A stretch of 64,000 nt of DNA from an uncultured Eubacterium sp. (GCA_947089855.1 CAMUML010000001.1:124001-188000); one strand, 5' to 3'; shown: positions 26,748 through 36,067, counted from the first letter of the stretch. Translations and numbers: made by a program. Notes: a model not told the origin generated them from the sequence alone.

Positions 26748-28840
26748 TTATGAGGATACTTTTTTGATTGTTGGGGATTTTTCTTTAAGTGGTTCTTCAT
26801 CTACATATTCAAAACGCAAGCCCTTATATACAGGATTTTTTATATGTCCTGTGAGTCGATTTGTTATTATGGATCTTCCGCTTTTTTCAGTGTTTACCAA
26901 ATGAAAATCATTATATAATGCTCTGCCTGCTTCAGATATTGAAGAAAAAGTTTTAACTTTACCGTCTTTTATATCAATGATTACAACCTTTTTTGTATGA
27001 CAATTCGGAATAAGCCTTTCAATTATTTCTATTTCTTCATCTGTAAACTTTGACTTGCAATTTCGATACCAATTATATAAATTGACATCTTGATATATAG
27101 GATTTATTCGCGATATTTTTATATTTTCGCTTAATGCTTTTTGTACTAATTGCATTTTCATTTGAAATTGTTGGCCATGTTTATCTTTAGTCACATCAAT
27201 CCCTATCTCTTTTAAATTTACTATTTGTTCATTAGCCAATCTTCCTTTTTTATACTCTTGTAACAAGAAACTAAAGACCATTCCTATGTTATATCCATCA
27301 ATTTTGTCTTTTTGTTTTATGTTTACATTTCCAAATTTTTCTTTATAAAGTATTACATACTTATAAAATTTTTCAAACATACTTTCTGTATTCCATGCAA
27401 ATTGTAAATCATTCAATTGTTTTATTCTTTCTAATGTTAATAAATAATTATTTTTCCCTTTTTTCGCTTGCCGTATACTGTCAACCCACTTTCCCAAATT
27501 AATCTCTGTCCCATCCTCTAAAATTTCTATATGTTTTTGCGGGACTAAACAATCCCCTTCCCTCTCTTTATACTGTTCCAAAGCCTTGATATAAAAGTCC
27601 CAACCATCTTTCAGCCTTCCCTCAATCTGTCCAAACATTTCCTGCACATTCTGCACATATTCTGTCACAAAGAATGTATCAATATCAATCCATCCAGAAT
27701 CTCCACTCCCCCTATTACCACTTTCTTTTTCTTTTGCAACAGCTTCTTTAATTTCTTGCAACAATCCAATTCCCTGTTGCACTGAATTAAAATTATTAAC
27801 TGCATCAATTATCACTGGATTTTTAGAATTATTTGATTCAATGCATCTTCCAATCTGCTGATGCCAGATAATATTGCTATTCGTTGGACGTAGCAATAAC
27901 ACTCCAGAAATATCACTCAGATGCAATCCTTCATTCAGCATATTTACACAAAACAGCAGCTTCAAATTATGGCTTGTATCATCGCAAAACGCCTTGTATT
28001 CCTTGTCTTTCCCCTCATACAATGTACCACATATGAGTGAATATCCTTAAATCCAGCAATTTTAAACCACTCAGTTACAGTATCCTTAATGTCTGCCAGA
28101 TGCTTCTTATTCTTACAGAATACAAGATATTTCCCTTCCTTGTCCCTGATATGTTTATTCAGGATGATAGGCATACCATAGCTCTTGTCTATCTGTTTTC
28201 GCATAGAATCAATTTTATTATATAATTCTTTCTTTTCTTCCTCAGTATTTGTAGCATTTTTAACTTTTTCCCTCAAACACTCCAATTTTTCATCCAAAGA
28301 ATACAAGGCACTTACATATACTGGAAGCGGAACAACTGTCTTTGCAATAGCCATTGATAACGGCAGTTCACTTACACAGTTTCCCTCAAATAATTCATCA
28401 AGCGCATTTACACCATCTGATCTGACAGGCGTTGCAGTTGTGCCAAAAATAATTGAATCTGCATATGATTCTATCAATGTCTTAACTTTTTCTCCCCATA
28501 CCTTAGACGTATCATGATGAAATTCATCAAGTGCAATCACGCCATAATCCATATCAGAAATTTCTTTATCTTCCAGTTTGATTAGTTTCTGATAAAGCAT
28601 TACATCAACATTTACAATATTATATTTATCGAAAATCTTCTGCATCTGTTCTTTAATATATACAGATGGAACTAAAACAAGTTTCTTTTTGTCGTTATAA
28701 TCTTCAAATAATTTACCAATAAGATAACTTTTCCCTGTTCCAGTTGCATGGGATATGGCAAGTTTCTTTATGCCGCTTGCCAATGCTTCCCTAATTTTTT
28801 CATATGCTTCCTGATTATGCCCTAATAAATCTACTGCCAC
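26748..28840 (-). CDS. SF2 helicase with HA repeats, split by a -1 frameshift at a slippery site
   Basis: The first frame (28840-27962) has the RecA1 motifs: Walker A HATGTGKSYL (31-40), DEFHH (105-109), GTTATP, plus motif IV LVFCKNKKHL. It ends 18 codons after entering the overlap. The -1 frame (to 26748) supplies motifs V and VI (LLFCVNMLNEGLHLSDISG, WHQQIGRCIES) and two helicase-associated repeats (GKWVDSIRQAKKG...FAWN). Joining at G-GGA-AAG (28013-28007) gives 278+419=697 residues with continuous homology. The zero-frame product alone would lack motifs V and VI. It sits directly after the RNA-polymerase-like gene. Confidence 0.85.
28007..28013 (-). other. Canonical -1 slippery heptamer G-GGA-AAG
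   Basis: In the zero frame the codons read AGG GGA AAG; slipping one base back gives GGG AAA and continues GAC AAG GAA in the open frame. The heptamer lies inside the 61-nt overlap of the two frames, exactly where the protein homology changes frame. No strong pseudoknot is obvious in the next 60 nt. Confidence 0.5.
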
Positions 28841-28858
28841 TTATACCACTCCTTCTCA

Positions 28859-31800
28859 TTATGCTTTTCGCGTAACTATTTCATATTTCTCTCCGTCCCA
28901 CGTCACTATTTCATTCTCTTTTCTTACCAGCTTTCCTATATCTTTGAGACTGGAAACTTTATTGCTTGTACAATTTTTCATAGGATCATATTTCTGAACA
29001 TACGAAACTGTGCCTTTCCCACTTTCTTTAATTGCTTTGAGAAAATCATCCTTGTGTGCAGCATATAGATATCTTAAAAGCAATCCACCAGCTTTCGCCT
29101 TTATTATATCCCGATCGCGTTTATCAACATAAATATATTTTCCTTTTTCATCCCTGACAATTTTCCCGTGATGTGAATCCCTTTTGGGTCTTATATCATA
29201 TACTTTACGAATCAGTACATTTATATCATATGCAGTAAGTTCACGTTTTTTTATATTGCTTATAGTATCATTCTCTATAGCATTTATTTCATCGTACATT
29301 TCATCATAGGATAACCTGCCTTTCTTATACTCAGCTCTGGCACAGTTTATTTTACTGTTAGTTTCAATAACTAATTTCTTTATAGCATTTATCCTGTTGT
29401 AATCTGCTTTCTTTCCGCTTAGAATTGGTTTTAAAACATCTATAAAGCATGGAAGATATATTGTTCTCGGACTTCTCGCAATCTTCACACTGATAATCTC
29501 ACTCAAAATATCCATTGGAGATACCAGTCTTTTGTAGAGCTTCTCTTTCAATGCTTTTTGTTCTTGTGCATACGCAATCTGTTTCTGACGGTGTAATTCC
29601 TTCTGTTCCTCATTCTCATACTTTTTACACTTTTTCTTCTTAGGTTTTGATTTCAAATTCTTCGTAAAGTTTGGACGTATCATATATTCCTTGCTTACCA
29701 TCAATACATCATCAATTTCTTTATTAATTTCGTCCAACTCTTCTTGTGTAGTAGCATCATCCCTTTTTTCCACAAGCCTTTCATATTCTTTTATCTTCTT
29801 TTCTGATAAACTCTTTTTATAACGTGTTTCCGTGAAGACAATCGTATCACATTCTATAATAGCATTTTCTGTCTTTAAATATGGTCTGGACTTAATCTTT
29901 TTTATTTCAGTTTCAATATTTGTATCATACGTCCTTTTAGCACTATCAATAGAAATATTTGATAAAACTTCCAAAAGACAAATATCGTCATATATCATAG
30001 GCAGATATTTTTGTTTATTTTCTTCTGTTCCGCTATTATATAAGTGCCAGTAGAACGAAGATAAATCCCGTGCTAAATTACAGATTTTTCCGATCATATC
30101 ACTACAAAGAATGTTATCTATTTTACTTAAGTTTTCATTAGTAAATTCATAAAGTTTTGACCTTTGAGGCACACAGTTTATTGGTATCAGATAATTTTGC
30201 ACCTGTTTAACTTTCTCAAGAATGATTGGATTGTTACCAATAAAAGCGGTATCTGAATCTTGATCAGATCCGTTCCATTTACAAGATAAGAAAGCACCTT
30301 TCCCCCACAGGTTGATAACCAGAATATTATCAGTCAGATTAAACCATTTCCAAACGTGTCGGTATGTATTCTTCAAAAGTGTATTATTTGCAGTACAGAT
30401 GTGAGGTGATCTCATGCCATACAATTCTTCACCATCTCCATATCTTTGACAATAGCACTCAAATCCATTTATAATACTTGTTTCTATTTCGTCACCGCAA
30501 GACGCTCTGAGCATTTCATAAGGATTGCCAAAAAGAACACAAAAATCTGAATTTTTAATCTGTATCTTTCCATTAAGCAATTTGTCAATAATTCCATTGA
30601 TTTTAAATCTCTTGTAATCCACAAACCATTTAGTCTTACTAATATCATTATTAACATTAAGAAGTGCAAGCATCATGGAATCTTTTGCTTTATCCGTAGC
30701 CCTCATATCAATACCATGCTTAAACCAGGCAACATATTTTTTCATAAGGTTTATTTCTTCAACCTGTGGCTTTACCAGTTCCCACAGTTCATTTTTATTG
30801 AAATTCAGACTTACAAGAATCTGATACCATAGCTGCTGTGCATTTCCAAATTTTGATTTATGCTCTATCTTACATACACCAAACTTTTCTCCTTTAATCT
30901 TTTTTCTATACCAATCCCAAGTCAAACGCTGCTGTTCAAATTTAACGTCTTTCAAAAGCTGTTTCGTTTCATTATCAAAATACTTACAGATTTCATCATA
31001 ATGTTTTTCAGCTTCACTTATACTGTACTGTGCCATTTGAATATCATCTTCTGTCGGTGGCTCTTTCCCTTTTTCCGGATCATAATTCAACAGCATTGTA
31101 AGTCTACGCTTTGCAGTAATTACCGCATGTTTTGCTTTCCCTAATTCCCCATGCTTTTCAATTAACGGTTCTTCTAGTTCTTTCAGATGTTTCTTTTTAT
31201 CATCCTCTATCATGTATTCACATACAATATCAGAAAATTTAAAAATTTTTACAGAATTAGGGGTAGTCACCATCTTAACATCTTCAATTTTAAACCCATT
31301 TCCAAACATATCCTTTAAAACCGGATTCTCTGCCCCATTAAAACGTTCATTATAATATTCCTGTAAATTCGTGTTAAAAGCTGCTGTTTTAAAGAAATGG
31401 TTCCTTAAAAGCATAAATCCATATGGTTCATAACTATGCTCTGTTTTATTGCCGTCCTCATCTTTAACAGTATACTTGCCATTTTTAAATACACTAAAAT
31501 CAAGCAATGACTGTCCATCCCATAAATCTGTCCTTTGTGTATAAGGTTCTTTTACAACCCTTAATTCTGTACCCTTTCCATTCTCCGTTGGGAATGGTTT
31601 AACCACGTTACAGTCCATTGTATATTCCCCTGATTGGTCATTGATCAACAGGATAGAATACGGGTCAATGTCTAATTCCCCAATAATTGAAGATGCAACC
31701 AGGCTCTGGTAGCTTCGGATTGACACAATATCGGCTTCTTCAAATGGATTAGGGTTATCCTTATCCTGGCCCTTTACCATTTTTCTGAATGGTATGCCTA

Positions 31801-32443
31801 AATTCTGCCACTCATCCATAACACCATAATATCTTTCATCTATAAACAAACAATTCCCTATCCTTGCCTTTGAACTGGTTCGCTGATAATTCACATAATG
31901 AACCCCATTAATCATAACACCGTCCTTATAAGCCATCCTCCGTAATTTCTTCTTAGAGATCAGACGCTTCATTTTCTTTCTACCAGTTTCTACAATGGTT
32001 TTTGTTTCAGGGTCATACACCTTTACAAGGGTATCATCTGGTACCATGATATCCTGTTTGAATTTCAAATTTATAATCAAATCCGTATAATCAACACCAT
32101 TAGCTTCTCTTATTACCTTTTCATATTCTTCCCTGCCTTTTGCGGCTTGTCTTAGTTTTCTCCCCATCAGAGAATCCGCTATTGTACCAGAATAATAAAA
32201 CCTGTTGTCCTTATCAGGGAACGTTACTTCTTTTTTCATGGAAAATATCCCTTTTGACAGTTCCTCGATCCGTTTCTGCACTTCTGCAAGCCTTTTAACA
32301 TCTGGACTATCACTATTTTCTATCGTATTTTTCTCTTTCTTTAAGCCCCCATACTCTTTAATTGCTTCATCATCTTTGACCTGAAAATAAAGCAAGCCAC
32401 AATCAACACTCCTAATTAACATTTCATTATAAATTTCTGCCAT
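28859..32443 (-). CDS. Large double-psi beta-barrel RNA polymerase-like protein (YonO/QDE-1 type)
   Basis: 1194 intact residues, the largest gene of the element. Residues 677-740 read RSPHICTANNTLLKN ... ILVINLWGKGAFLSCKW, then NGSDQDSDTAFIG. The block matches the layout of the cellular RdRP/YonO catalytic barrel (R.PC.HPGD ... GSDLDGD), with Asp727, Asp729 and Asp731 as likely Mg ligands. An earlier block (about 305-362: LWDGQSLLDF ... YGFMLLRNHFFKTAAFN) corresponds to the first barrel with its conserved Arg and Lys. A long helical region with basic residues follows. It probably transcribes element DNA as a single-subunit enzyme; RNA-templated activity cannot be excluded. The helicase gene follows after 18 nt. 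Confidence 0.8.
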   Translation of the reverse strand: MAEIYNEMLIRSVDCGLLYFQVKDDEAIKEYGGLKKEKNTIENSDSPDVKRLAEVQKRIEELSKGIFSMKKEVTFPDKDNRFYYSGTIADSLMGRKLRQAAKGREEYEKVIREANGVDYTDLIINLKFKQDIMVPDDTLVKVYDPETKTIVETGRKKMKRLISKKKLRRMAYKDGVMINGVHYVNYQRTSSKARIGNCLFIDERYYGVMDEWQNLGIPFRKMVKGQDKDNPNPFEEADIVSIRSYQSLVASSIIGELDIDPYSILLINDQSGEYTMDCNVVKPFPTENGKGTELRVVKEPYTQRTDLWDGQSLLDFSVFKNGKYTVKDEDGNKTEHSYEPYGFMLLRNHFFKTAAFNTNLQEYYNERFNGAENPVLKDMFGNGFKIEDVKMVTTPNSVKIFKFSDIVCEYMIEDDKKKHLKELEEPLIEKHGELGKAKHAVITAKRRLTMLLNYDPEKGKEPPTEDDIQMAQYSISEAEKHYDEICKYFDNETKQLLKDVKFEQQRLTWDWYRKKIKGEKFGVCKIEHKSKFGNAQQLWYQILVSLNFNKNELWELVKPQVEEINLMKKYVAWFKHGIDMRATDKAKDSMMLALLNVNNDISKTKWFVDYKRFKINGIIDKLLNGKIQIKNSDFCVLFGNPYEMLRASCGDEIETSIINGFECYCQRYGDGEELYGMRSPHICTANNTLLKNTYRHVWKWFNLTDNILVINLWGKGAFLSCKWNGSDQDSDTAFIGNNPIILEKVKQVQNYLIPINCVPQRSKLYEFTNENLSKIDNILCSDMIGKICNLARDLSSFYWHLYNSGTEENKQKYLPMIYDDICLLEVLSNISIDSAKRTYDTNIETEIKKIKSRPYLKTENAIIECDTIVFTETRYKKSLSEKKIKEYERLVEKRDDATTQEELDEINKEIDDVLMVSKEYMIRPNFTKNLKSKPKKKKCKKYENEEQKELHRQKQIAYAQEQKALKEKLYKRLVSPMDILSEIISVKIARSPRTIYLPCFIDVLKPILSGKKADYNRINAIKKLVIETNSKINCARAEYKKGRLSYDEMYDEINAIENDTISNIKKRELTAYDINVLIRKVYDIRPKRDSHHGKIVRDEKGKYIYVDKRDRDIIKAKAGGLLLRYLYAAHKDDFLKAIKESGKGTVSYVQKYDPMKNCTSNKVSSLKDIGKLVRKENEIVTWDGEKYEIVTRKA

Positions 32444-32487
32444 TCAATAATTCCTTCCTTTACTCAAAAATTTTCTTGTTTCGAATA

Positions 32488-32871
32488 TTATTTAACGCCG
32501 CTTACAAGTGGAACATAGTCAAGCTGTAGGAATAAAACATCTTGATATTTCTCCAACTTCTCCGACAGCCCTGGTATTTCTTTCTCCATCTTTGGAGTAA
32601 TTTCTATTTTTGCCAATGCAAGCGGCAACCTCTTGATTTCTATGCAATATGTTTCTTGTGTTCCTCCATCTTTTGAGGGGTAGGAAAATTTTTGCACCCC
32701 TTTAGAGAGTACCTTGTCAGCATTCCATTTGTCACGCCGATACCTTATTTGTTCTTCATTAAATCCTAATTCACGCAAAATGGAATTAATACCGACATAA
32801 ATCTTTCCGTTTTCCTTTTGCTGTACTGCTAACAGTTCTGTACCACAAAACGAAACATCTTTTACAATCAA
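32488..32871 (-). CDS. P22_AR_N-type antirepressor protein
   Basis: 127 residues. VSFCGTELLAVQQKENGKIY, VGINSILRELGFNEEQIRYR and IKRLPLALAKIEITPKM fit the N-terminal domain of P22 Ant-type antirepressors. There is no C-terminal effector domain. It ends 44 nt before the polymerase-like gene and is probably co-transcribed with it. Confidence 0.75.
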   Translation of the reverse strand: MIVKDVSFCGTELLAVQQKENGKIYVGINSILRELGFNEEQIRYRRDKWNADKVLSKGVQKFSYPSKDGGTQETYCIEIKRLPLALAKIEITPKMEKEIPGLSEKLEKYQDVLFLQLDYVPLVSGVK

Positions 32872-33448
32872 GTCAGTTGTGTTGGTTGATTTATCTCTTA
32901 TTTATTAGTTATTTTCCAGCCCCATAATCCATCATAATTATATACACAATGTAATTTATTTGTTTTAATCAACTTAATTATCCCCACTTAATCAAAAAAC
33001 TATCACTTGTGAGCAATCTTTGATTGCGAACAAAGGCATGAGCTGCGCTTTTTGCAGCGATTGCCCATCATCGATTGGGGGCTTACCACATATAAAATCC
33101 ACAAAGCCTTACTAAGCATCTTGCTTCGTCCCGCTTGGGGCGGTACTCGCAACATGCAAGTGCGGCTATAATGTGCCTTTTATATGTGCCTTTGCCAGCC
33201 CCCAAACCCCCGGCATTTATATTTTTTATATCATTTTTAAAAATTGAACATTTATAACTTTCAATTTAATTTAGGGTGTATGAACCTTTTCATCAATTGG
33301 AATTACCATTCAGACTGTCCAATAATTTACCAGTATTTATTATAAGATTTTTACTTCTATATTCTTTAACACTTTACCTCTGAAAGCCTTGTAAAATAGG
33401 CATTTCCGAAAAAATTTAGCACCGTAAAAGTGCTAACTCCCCACTTAT
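32872..33448. other. Gene-free interval containing a GC-rich structured core
   Basis: 577 bp without genes. The core is annotated separately at 33010-33205. The flanks are AT-rich. The part 33240-33448 shows only short hairpins such as TTAGCAC-cgtaaaa-GTGCTAA at 33416-33435. Confidence 0.5.
33010..33205. other. Structured region, candidate oriT or structured RNA
   Basis: Strikingly GC-rich against its AT-rich surroundings. Outer arms GGGGGCT (33077) / AGCCCCC (33197) and CACATATAAAA (33087) / TTTTATATGTG (33178) enclose inner stems CTTGC/GCAAG and CCGC-ttgg-GGCGG. Beside them are hairpins GCAATC-ttt-GATTGC and GCTGC/GCAGC. The arrangement recalls the nested inverted repeats around nic sites upstream of relaxase genes in clostridial ICEs. 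No relaxase is present here, so it would work in trans; a folded RNA is the alternative. Confidence 0.45.
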
Positions 33449-34729
33449 TCAGGATACTTTGTTATTCTGATAATTCAGATTTTGATATTCCAGGCCCATA
33501 TTAAGCCATGAATTAAGCAGCGTCCTCATTCGGATTGACGGTATGTATATATTAATACTTTCCCCATTACGGATCCTGCTTCTCCATATCCACTGTATCA
33601 TTTCCGAAAGCGCATATAAATCTTCATCTATTGCTATCCCTTTTTGCTTAAAAAATTGCGATACGGATGGATGCAAATATACATTTAAACAATATGCCAA
33701 ATTAAAACAATTCCCATATTTATTTGTTGATCTTGAATTGCAAGGCAAAAATCCATATGCATTTTCAATGCTTTCTAATTGTTCTGTAGTAAATTTTTTT
33801 GAATATCCTTTTCCCCTTAATTTCATTTCATAATTTATAAAGGTTGTCCACATGATTGTTGCTGTTTTTGCTTTTAATATATTTCTAAAATAATTATTTA
33901 GATTTTTTTTCATTTGCTGTATTTCAGGGATGTTTACTTTCTTATCAAACCACGATGACGATAATCCTGTCCGTTTTTGCTTTATATTTGAATTTAAATT
34001 CCCATCGTAAATGTTCATCAGATTTAAATATACCTTTGTGTCTGGTATGTAAAAATCTGATATATGATATTTGCCATTCTCAGCGCATATGCTTTTCTTT
34101 TCATATTCGATTTTATACAAGTCAAAATAATTTTTTAATATACTGGATTCAAACAAATATGTAAGGATATATATTTGTTTGAATAGCGTAAAAACATTCG
34201 GGGGATAATGCCATAATAAAAGTGTTTGGTTGATGCAAACAAGGCTTCTGCTCCCTGCTAATATTTTTATTTCATTATATTTAGTGTCATAATTCGCCTT
34301 ATCTTTATTCCAAACAACAAATCCATCTTCATCAATAGTAATGCAGACGCTATCCATTAATAATGGTACATCATCCTTCTGTACATTATATGGTTCTATC
34401 ACATTAAGTACCTCATCCAAAATCAATGTATAATGCCCGTTTTTTATATTTTGCCTGCTTTCTTCATCAAACTTTTTGAACAGTGAATGCGTTGACGCTA
34501 TATCATATTGGCAAGCCAATAATTCATTTATTGAACCTAATTTCCCTTCACCCTTGTTAGTAGGCTGTTTAAAATCCCTGCCGGTATTATCTGCAATTCT
34601 TTTTACTTCACTTAAAAATGGTGTTATGTATAAAAAATTCCCAAATGGGTTTCTATTTATATGTTGTATGCTCCAGCTTGTTTTTCCTGATCCCATAATG
34701 GAATCAACTACCGTAATTTTGCTAATAAT
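33449..34729 (-). CDS. SF2-like phage helicase/ATPase, apparent ATT start
   Basis: About 426 residues. Walker A MGSGKTSWSIQ, Walker B LILDEVLNVIE and a C-terminal WIWRSRIRNGE resembling helicase motif VI; the part NLAYCLNVYLHPSVSQFF to the end matches a family of phage replication helicases as I remember it. The first ATG (34696) falls right at Walker A and would remove the strand before it. In frame upstream, IISKITVVDSI supplies that strand, and a perfect AGGAGG (34735-34740) stands 5 nt before an ATT at 34729; no ATG, GTG or TTG is available there. Likely role: DNA replication of the element. Confidence 0.65.
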   Translation of the reverse strand: MISKITVVDSIMGSGKTSWSIQHINRNPFGNFLYITPFLSEVKRIADNTGRDFKQPTNKGEGKLGSINELLACQYDIASTHSLFKKFDEESRQNIKNGHYTLILDEVLNVIEPYNVQKDDVPLLMDSVCITIDEDGFVVWNKDKANYDTKYNEIKILAGSRSLVCINQTLLLWHYPPNVFTLFKQIYILTYLFESSILKNYFDLYKIEYEKKSICAENGKYHISDFYIPDTKVYLNLMNIYDGNLNSNIKQKRTGLSSSWFDKKVNIPEIQQMKKNLNNYFRNILKAKTATIMWTTFINYEMKLRGKGYSKKFTTEQLESIENAYGFLPCNSRSTNKYGNCFNLAYCLNVYLHPSVSQFFKQKGIAIDEDLYALSEMIQWIWRSRIRNGESINIYIPSIRMRTLLNSWLNMGLEYQNLNYQNNKVS

Positions 34730-34767
34730 GCATTCCTCCTACCGCCCTTCTGGCAAATAAATTGTAG

Positions 34768-34875
34768 TTACTGTATCCCCACATAAATGTAAGATTTTTG
34801 TGTCTGTTTGCCATCGTTCCTTGCACCGGCCTTACCAGCGTCATTGTTGTAATCAAATTTAAAACCATTTTTCAT
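34768..34875 (-). CDS. 35-residue basic small protein
   Basis: MKNGFKFDYNNDAGKAGARN DGKQTQKSYIYVGIQ, preceded by AAGGGGATTAGATCC. It sits in the tight minus-strand operon between the 112-residue protein and the ATPase. Unknown. Confidence 0.5.
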   Translation of the reverse strand: MKNGFKFDYNNDAGKAGARNDGKQTQKSYIYVGIQ

Positions 34876-34879
34876 GGAT

Positions 34880-35218
34880 CTAATCCCCTTCTTTCATTAA
34901 TAGTATCTTTTCAATATCTTCTACATTTGCATTGTTATTCACACGCAAAATTGCAGTAACAATATCCTCCGAATCCCCGTCCATACGCCCCGTTTCAATT
35001 ATGTATTGGTTATCCTTATAATCCCGTTCATAATGCCACCCGACACAATCCGTAAAGCATCCAGATTCACAAAAAAATTCAAAATTCTCAAGAAATGTAT
35101 CTGCATCTATGAGACCTATTTTGCATAAATCTTTATGATATACTTCTGCTTTTGTGACTGTTAATAGATTGGTTGTGAGTGCTTCATTTATTTGTGCCGT
35201 TGTTGTCCTTCGTTCCAT
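34880..35218 (-). CDS. Hypothetical protein
   Basis: 112 residues, acidic, with five Cys/His residues in the middle (DLCKIG, FFCESGCFTDCVGWHYERDY), a weak metal-binding look. No known family. It is part of the minus-strand early operon. Confidence 0.55.
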   Translation of the reverse strand: MERRTTTAQINEALTTNLLTVTKAEVYHKDLCKIGLIDADTFLENFEFFCESGCFTDCVGWHYERDYKDNQYIIETGRMDGDSEDIVTAILRVNNNANVEDIEKILLMKEGD

Positions 35219-35247
35219 AATCCTATATTCTACCTTCCGTTTTATCT

Positions 35248-35445
35248 TTAATCATACATTTGCTTCTCATGAAACATATAATCCGCTAAACCAGCCAATA
35301 AAAATCCAAATGCAGAGAAATACTCCGTGTTATTCATAAGATTGCTGTCTGGTTCTTGGGTTGTGTTTTGTTGTTGATTATTATGTGTGTTGCTTTTGGT
35401 TGTGTTTGTCTTATTTGTCTTATCTGTTGAATCTTTATGTGTCAT
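35248..35445 (-). CDS. Small Asn/Gln/Thr-rich protein
   Basis: 65 residues: a disordered N-terminus rich in Thr, Asn, Gln and Lys, then a hydrophobic C-terminal helix (FSAFGFLLAGLADYMFHEKQ). AAGGAG stands 11 nt before ATG 35445. Unknown; the helix could be a membrane or interaction segment. Confidence 0.5.
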   Translation of the reverse strand: MTHKDSTDKTNKTNTTKSNTHNNQQQNTTQEPDSNLMNNTEYFSAFGFLLAGLADYMFHEKQMYD

Positions 35446-35481
35446 ATCTAACAATTTCTCCTTTTGTATTTCTGCTGCTAT

Positions 35482-35508
35482 CCATAGGCGGTATATCGCC
35501 ACCTATGG
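35482..35508. repeat. 27-bp near-perfect palindrome
   Basis: CCATAGG and CCTATGG flank GG..CC around a central TATA. It lies about 40 nt before the 65-residue gene. Possible operator or mRNA hairpin. Confidence 0.5.
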
Positions 35509-35814
35509 ATCCCCTTTATAAATATTTCTTTCTTACATCCTCACTGGCCACATTCAAACCTCATGGGCAATATTCTCTTTGAAATTTCTATTATCATTTT
35601 AATTCTTCTGCTAATAGTGTTGGTTGTTTTTGACTGCTTCTATTGTTTCGTTGGCTGTTGCTTTGTTGTTCATTGTTTTGTTGTTCATGATCCTGTTCTC
35701 CTTCTGGTTGGTTATTTGTTTCAAGTAAGGGATAAGATATGCCCTACCTGTTGGTTGATGTATTTTTGTATTCTGATTTCCTGTTAAGAATCCAGTTCAT
35801 TAAGCAAGTCTAGG
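35509..35814 (-). pseudogene. Degenerate Gln/Asn-rich coding remnant
   Basis: No intact gene is visible. On the minus strand a Gln/Asn-rich frame (ETNNQPEGEQDHEQQNNEQQ ... LLAEELK) ends near 35593 without a start. An alternative 25-residue frame (start 35688, MNNKTMNNKATANET) has a good AAGGAG but low-complexity content. This looks like an eroded gene end. Confidence 0.35.
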
Positions 35815-36060
35815 CTAACCTGACTGCGTTCTTTTTGGCTTTTCTTCATTTTGCCTATTTTTGCTCTCTAACAGGCGCTCCCTCAAAGTCATTTCCGATT
35901 TATTTCTACTTGCCAATAGCCGTTTTCTCGCTGTCATTGAACTTTCTTTAGTAATTGTTTTCCATTGTGGAATATGGACTTCATTCAAATATTCAGATAA
36001 TATTTCTACATCTGACTGCTTTAAACATTCGATACCATTTCTGTTAACTCGATTGATTCT
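35815..36060 (-). pseudogene. Truncated paralogue of the neighbouring regulator
   Basis: An open frame without a start codon: RINRVNRNGIECLKQSDVEI ... YLNEVHIPQW, then a basic tail. It matches the C-terminal HTH of the protein at 36068 (SRFKNGVDALKKSDMKLLAD, YLNAVYIPRW) and lies directly behind it in another frame: a partial tandem duplication. Confidence 0.6.
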
Positions 36061-36067
36061 GACTATC

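Noticed and set aside
35563-35787. Hydrophobic 74-codon plus-strand frame resembling a membrane protein
   Set aside because: It is the complement of a Gln/Asn-rich minus-strand remnant, which always yields Leu/Val/Cys-rich frames; there is no ribosome site.
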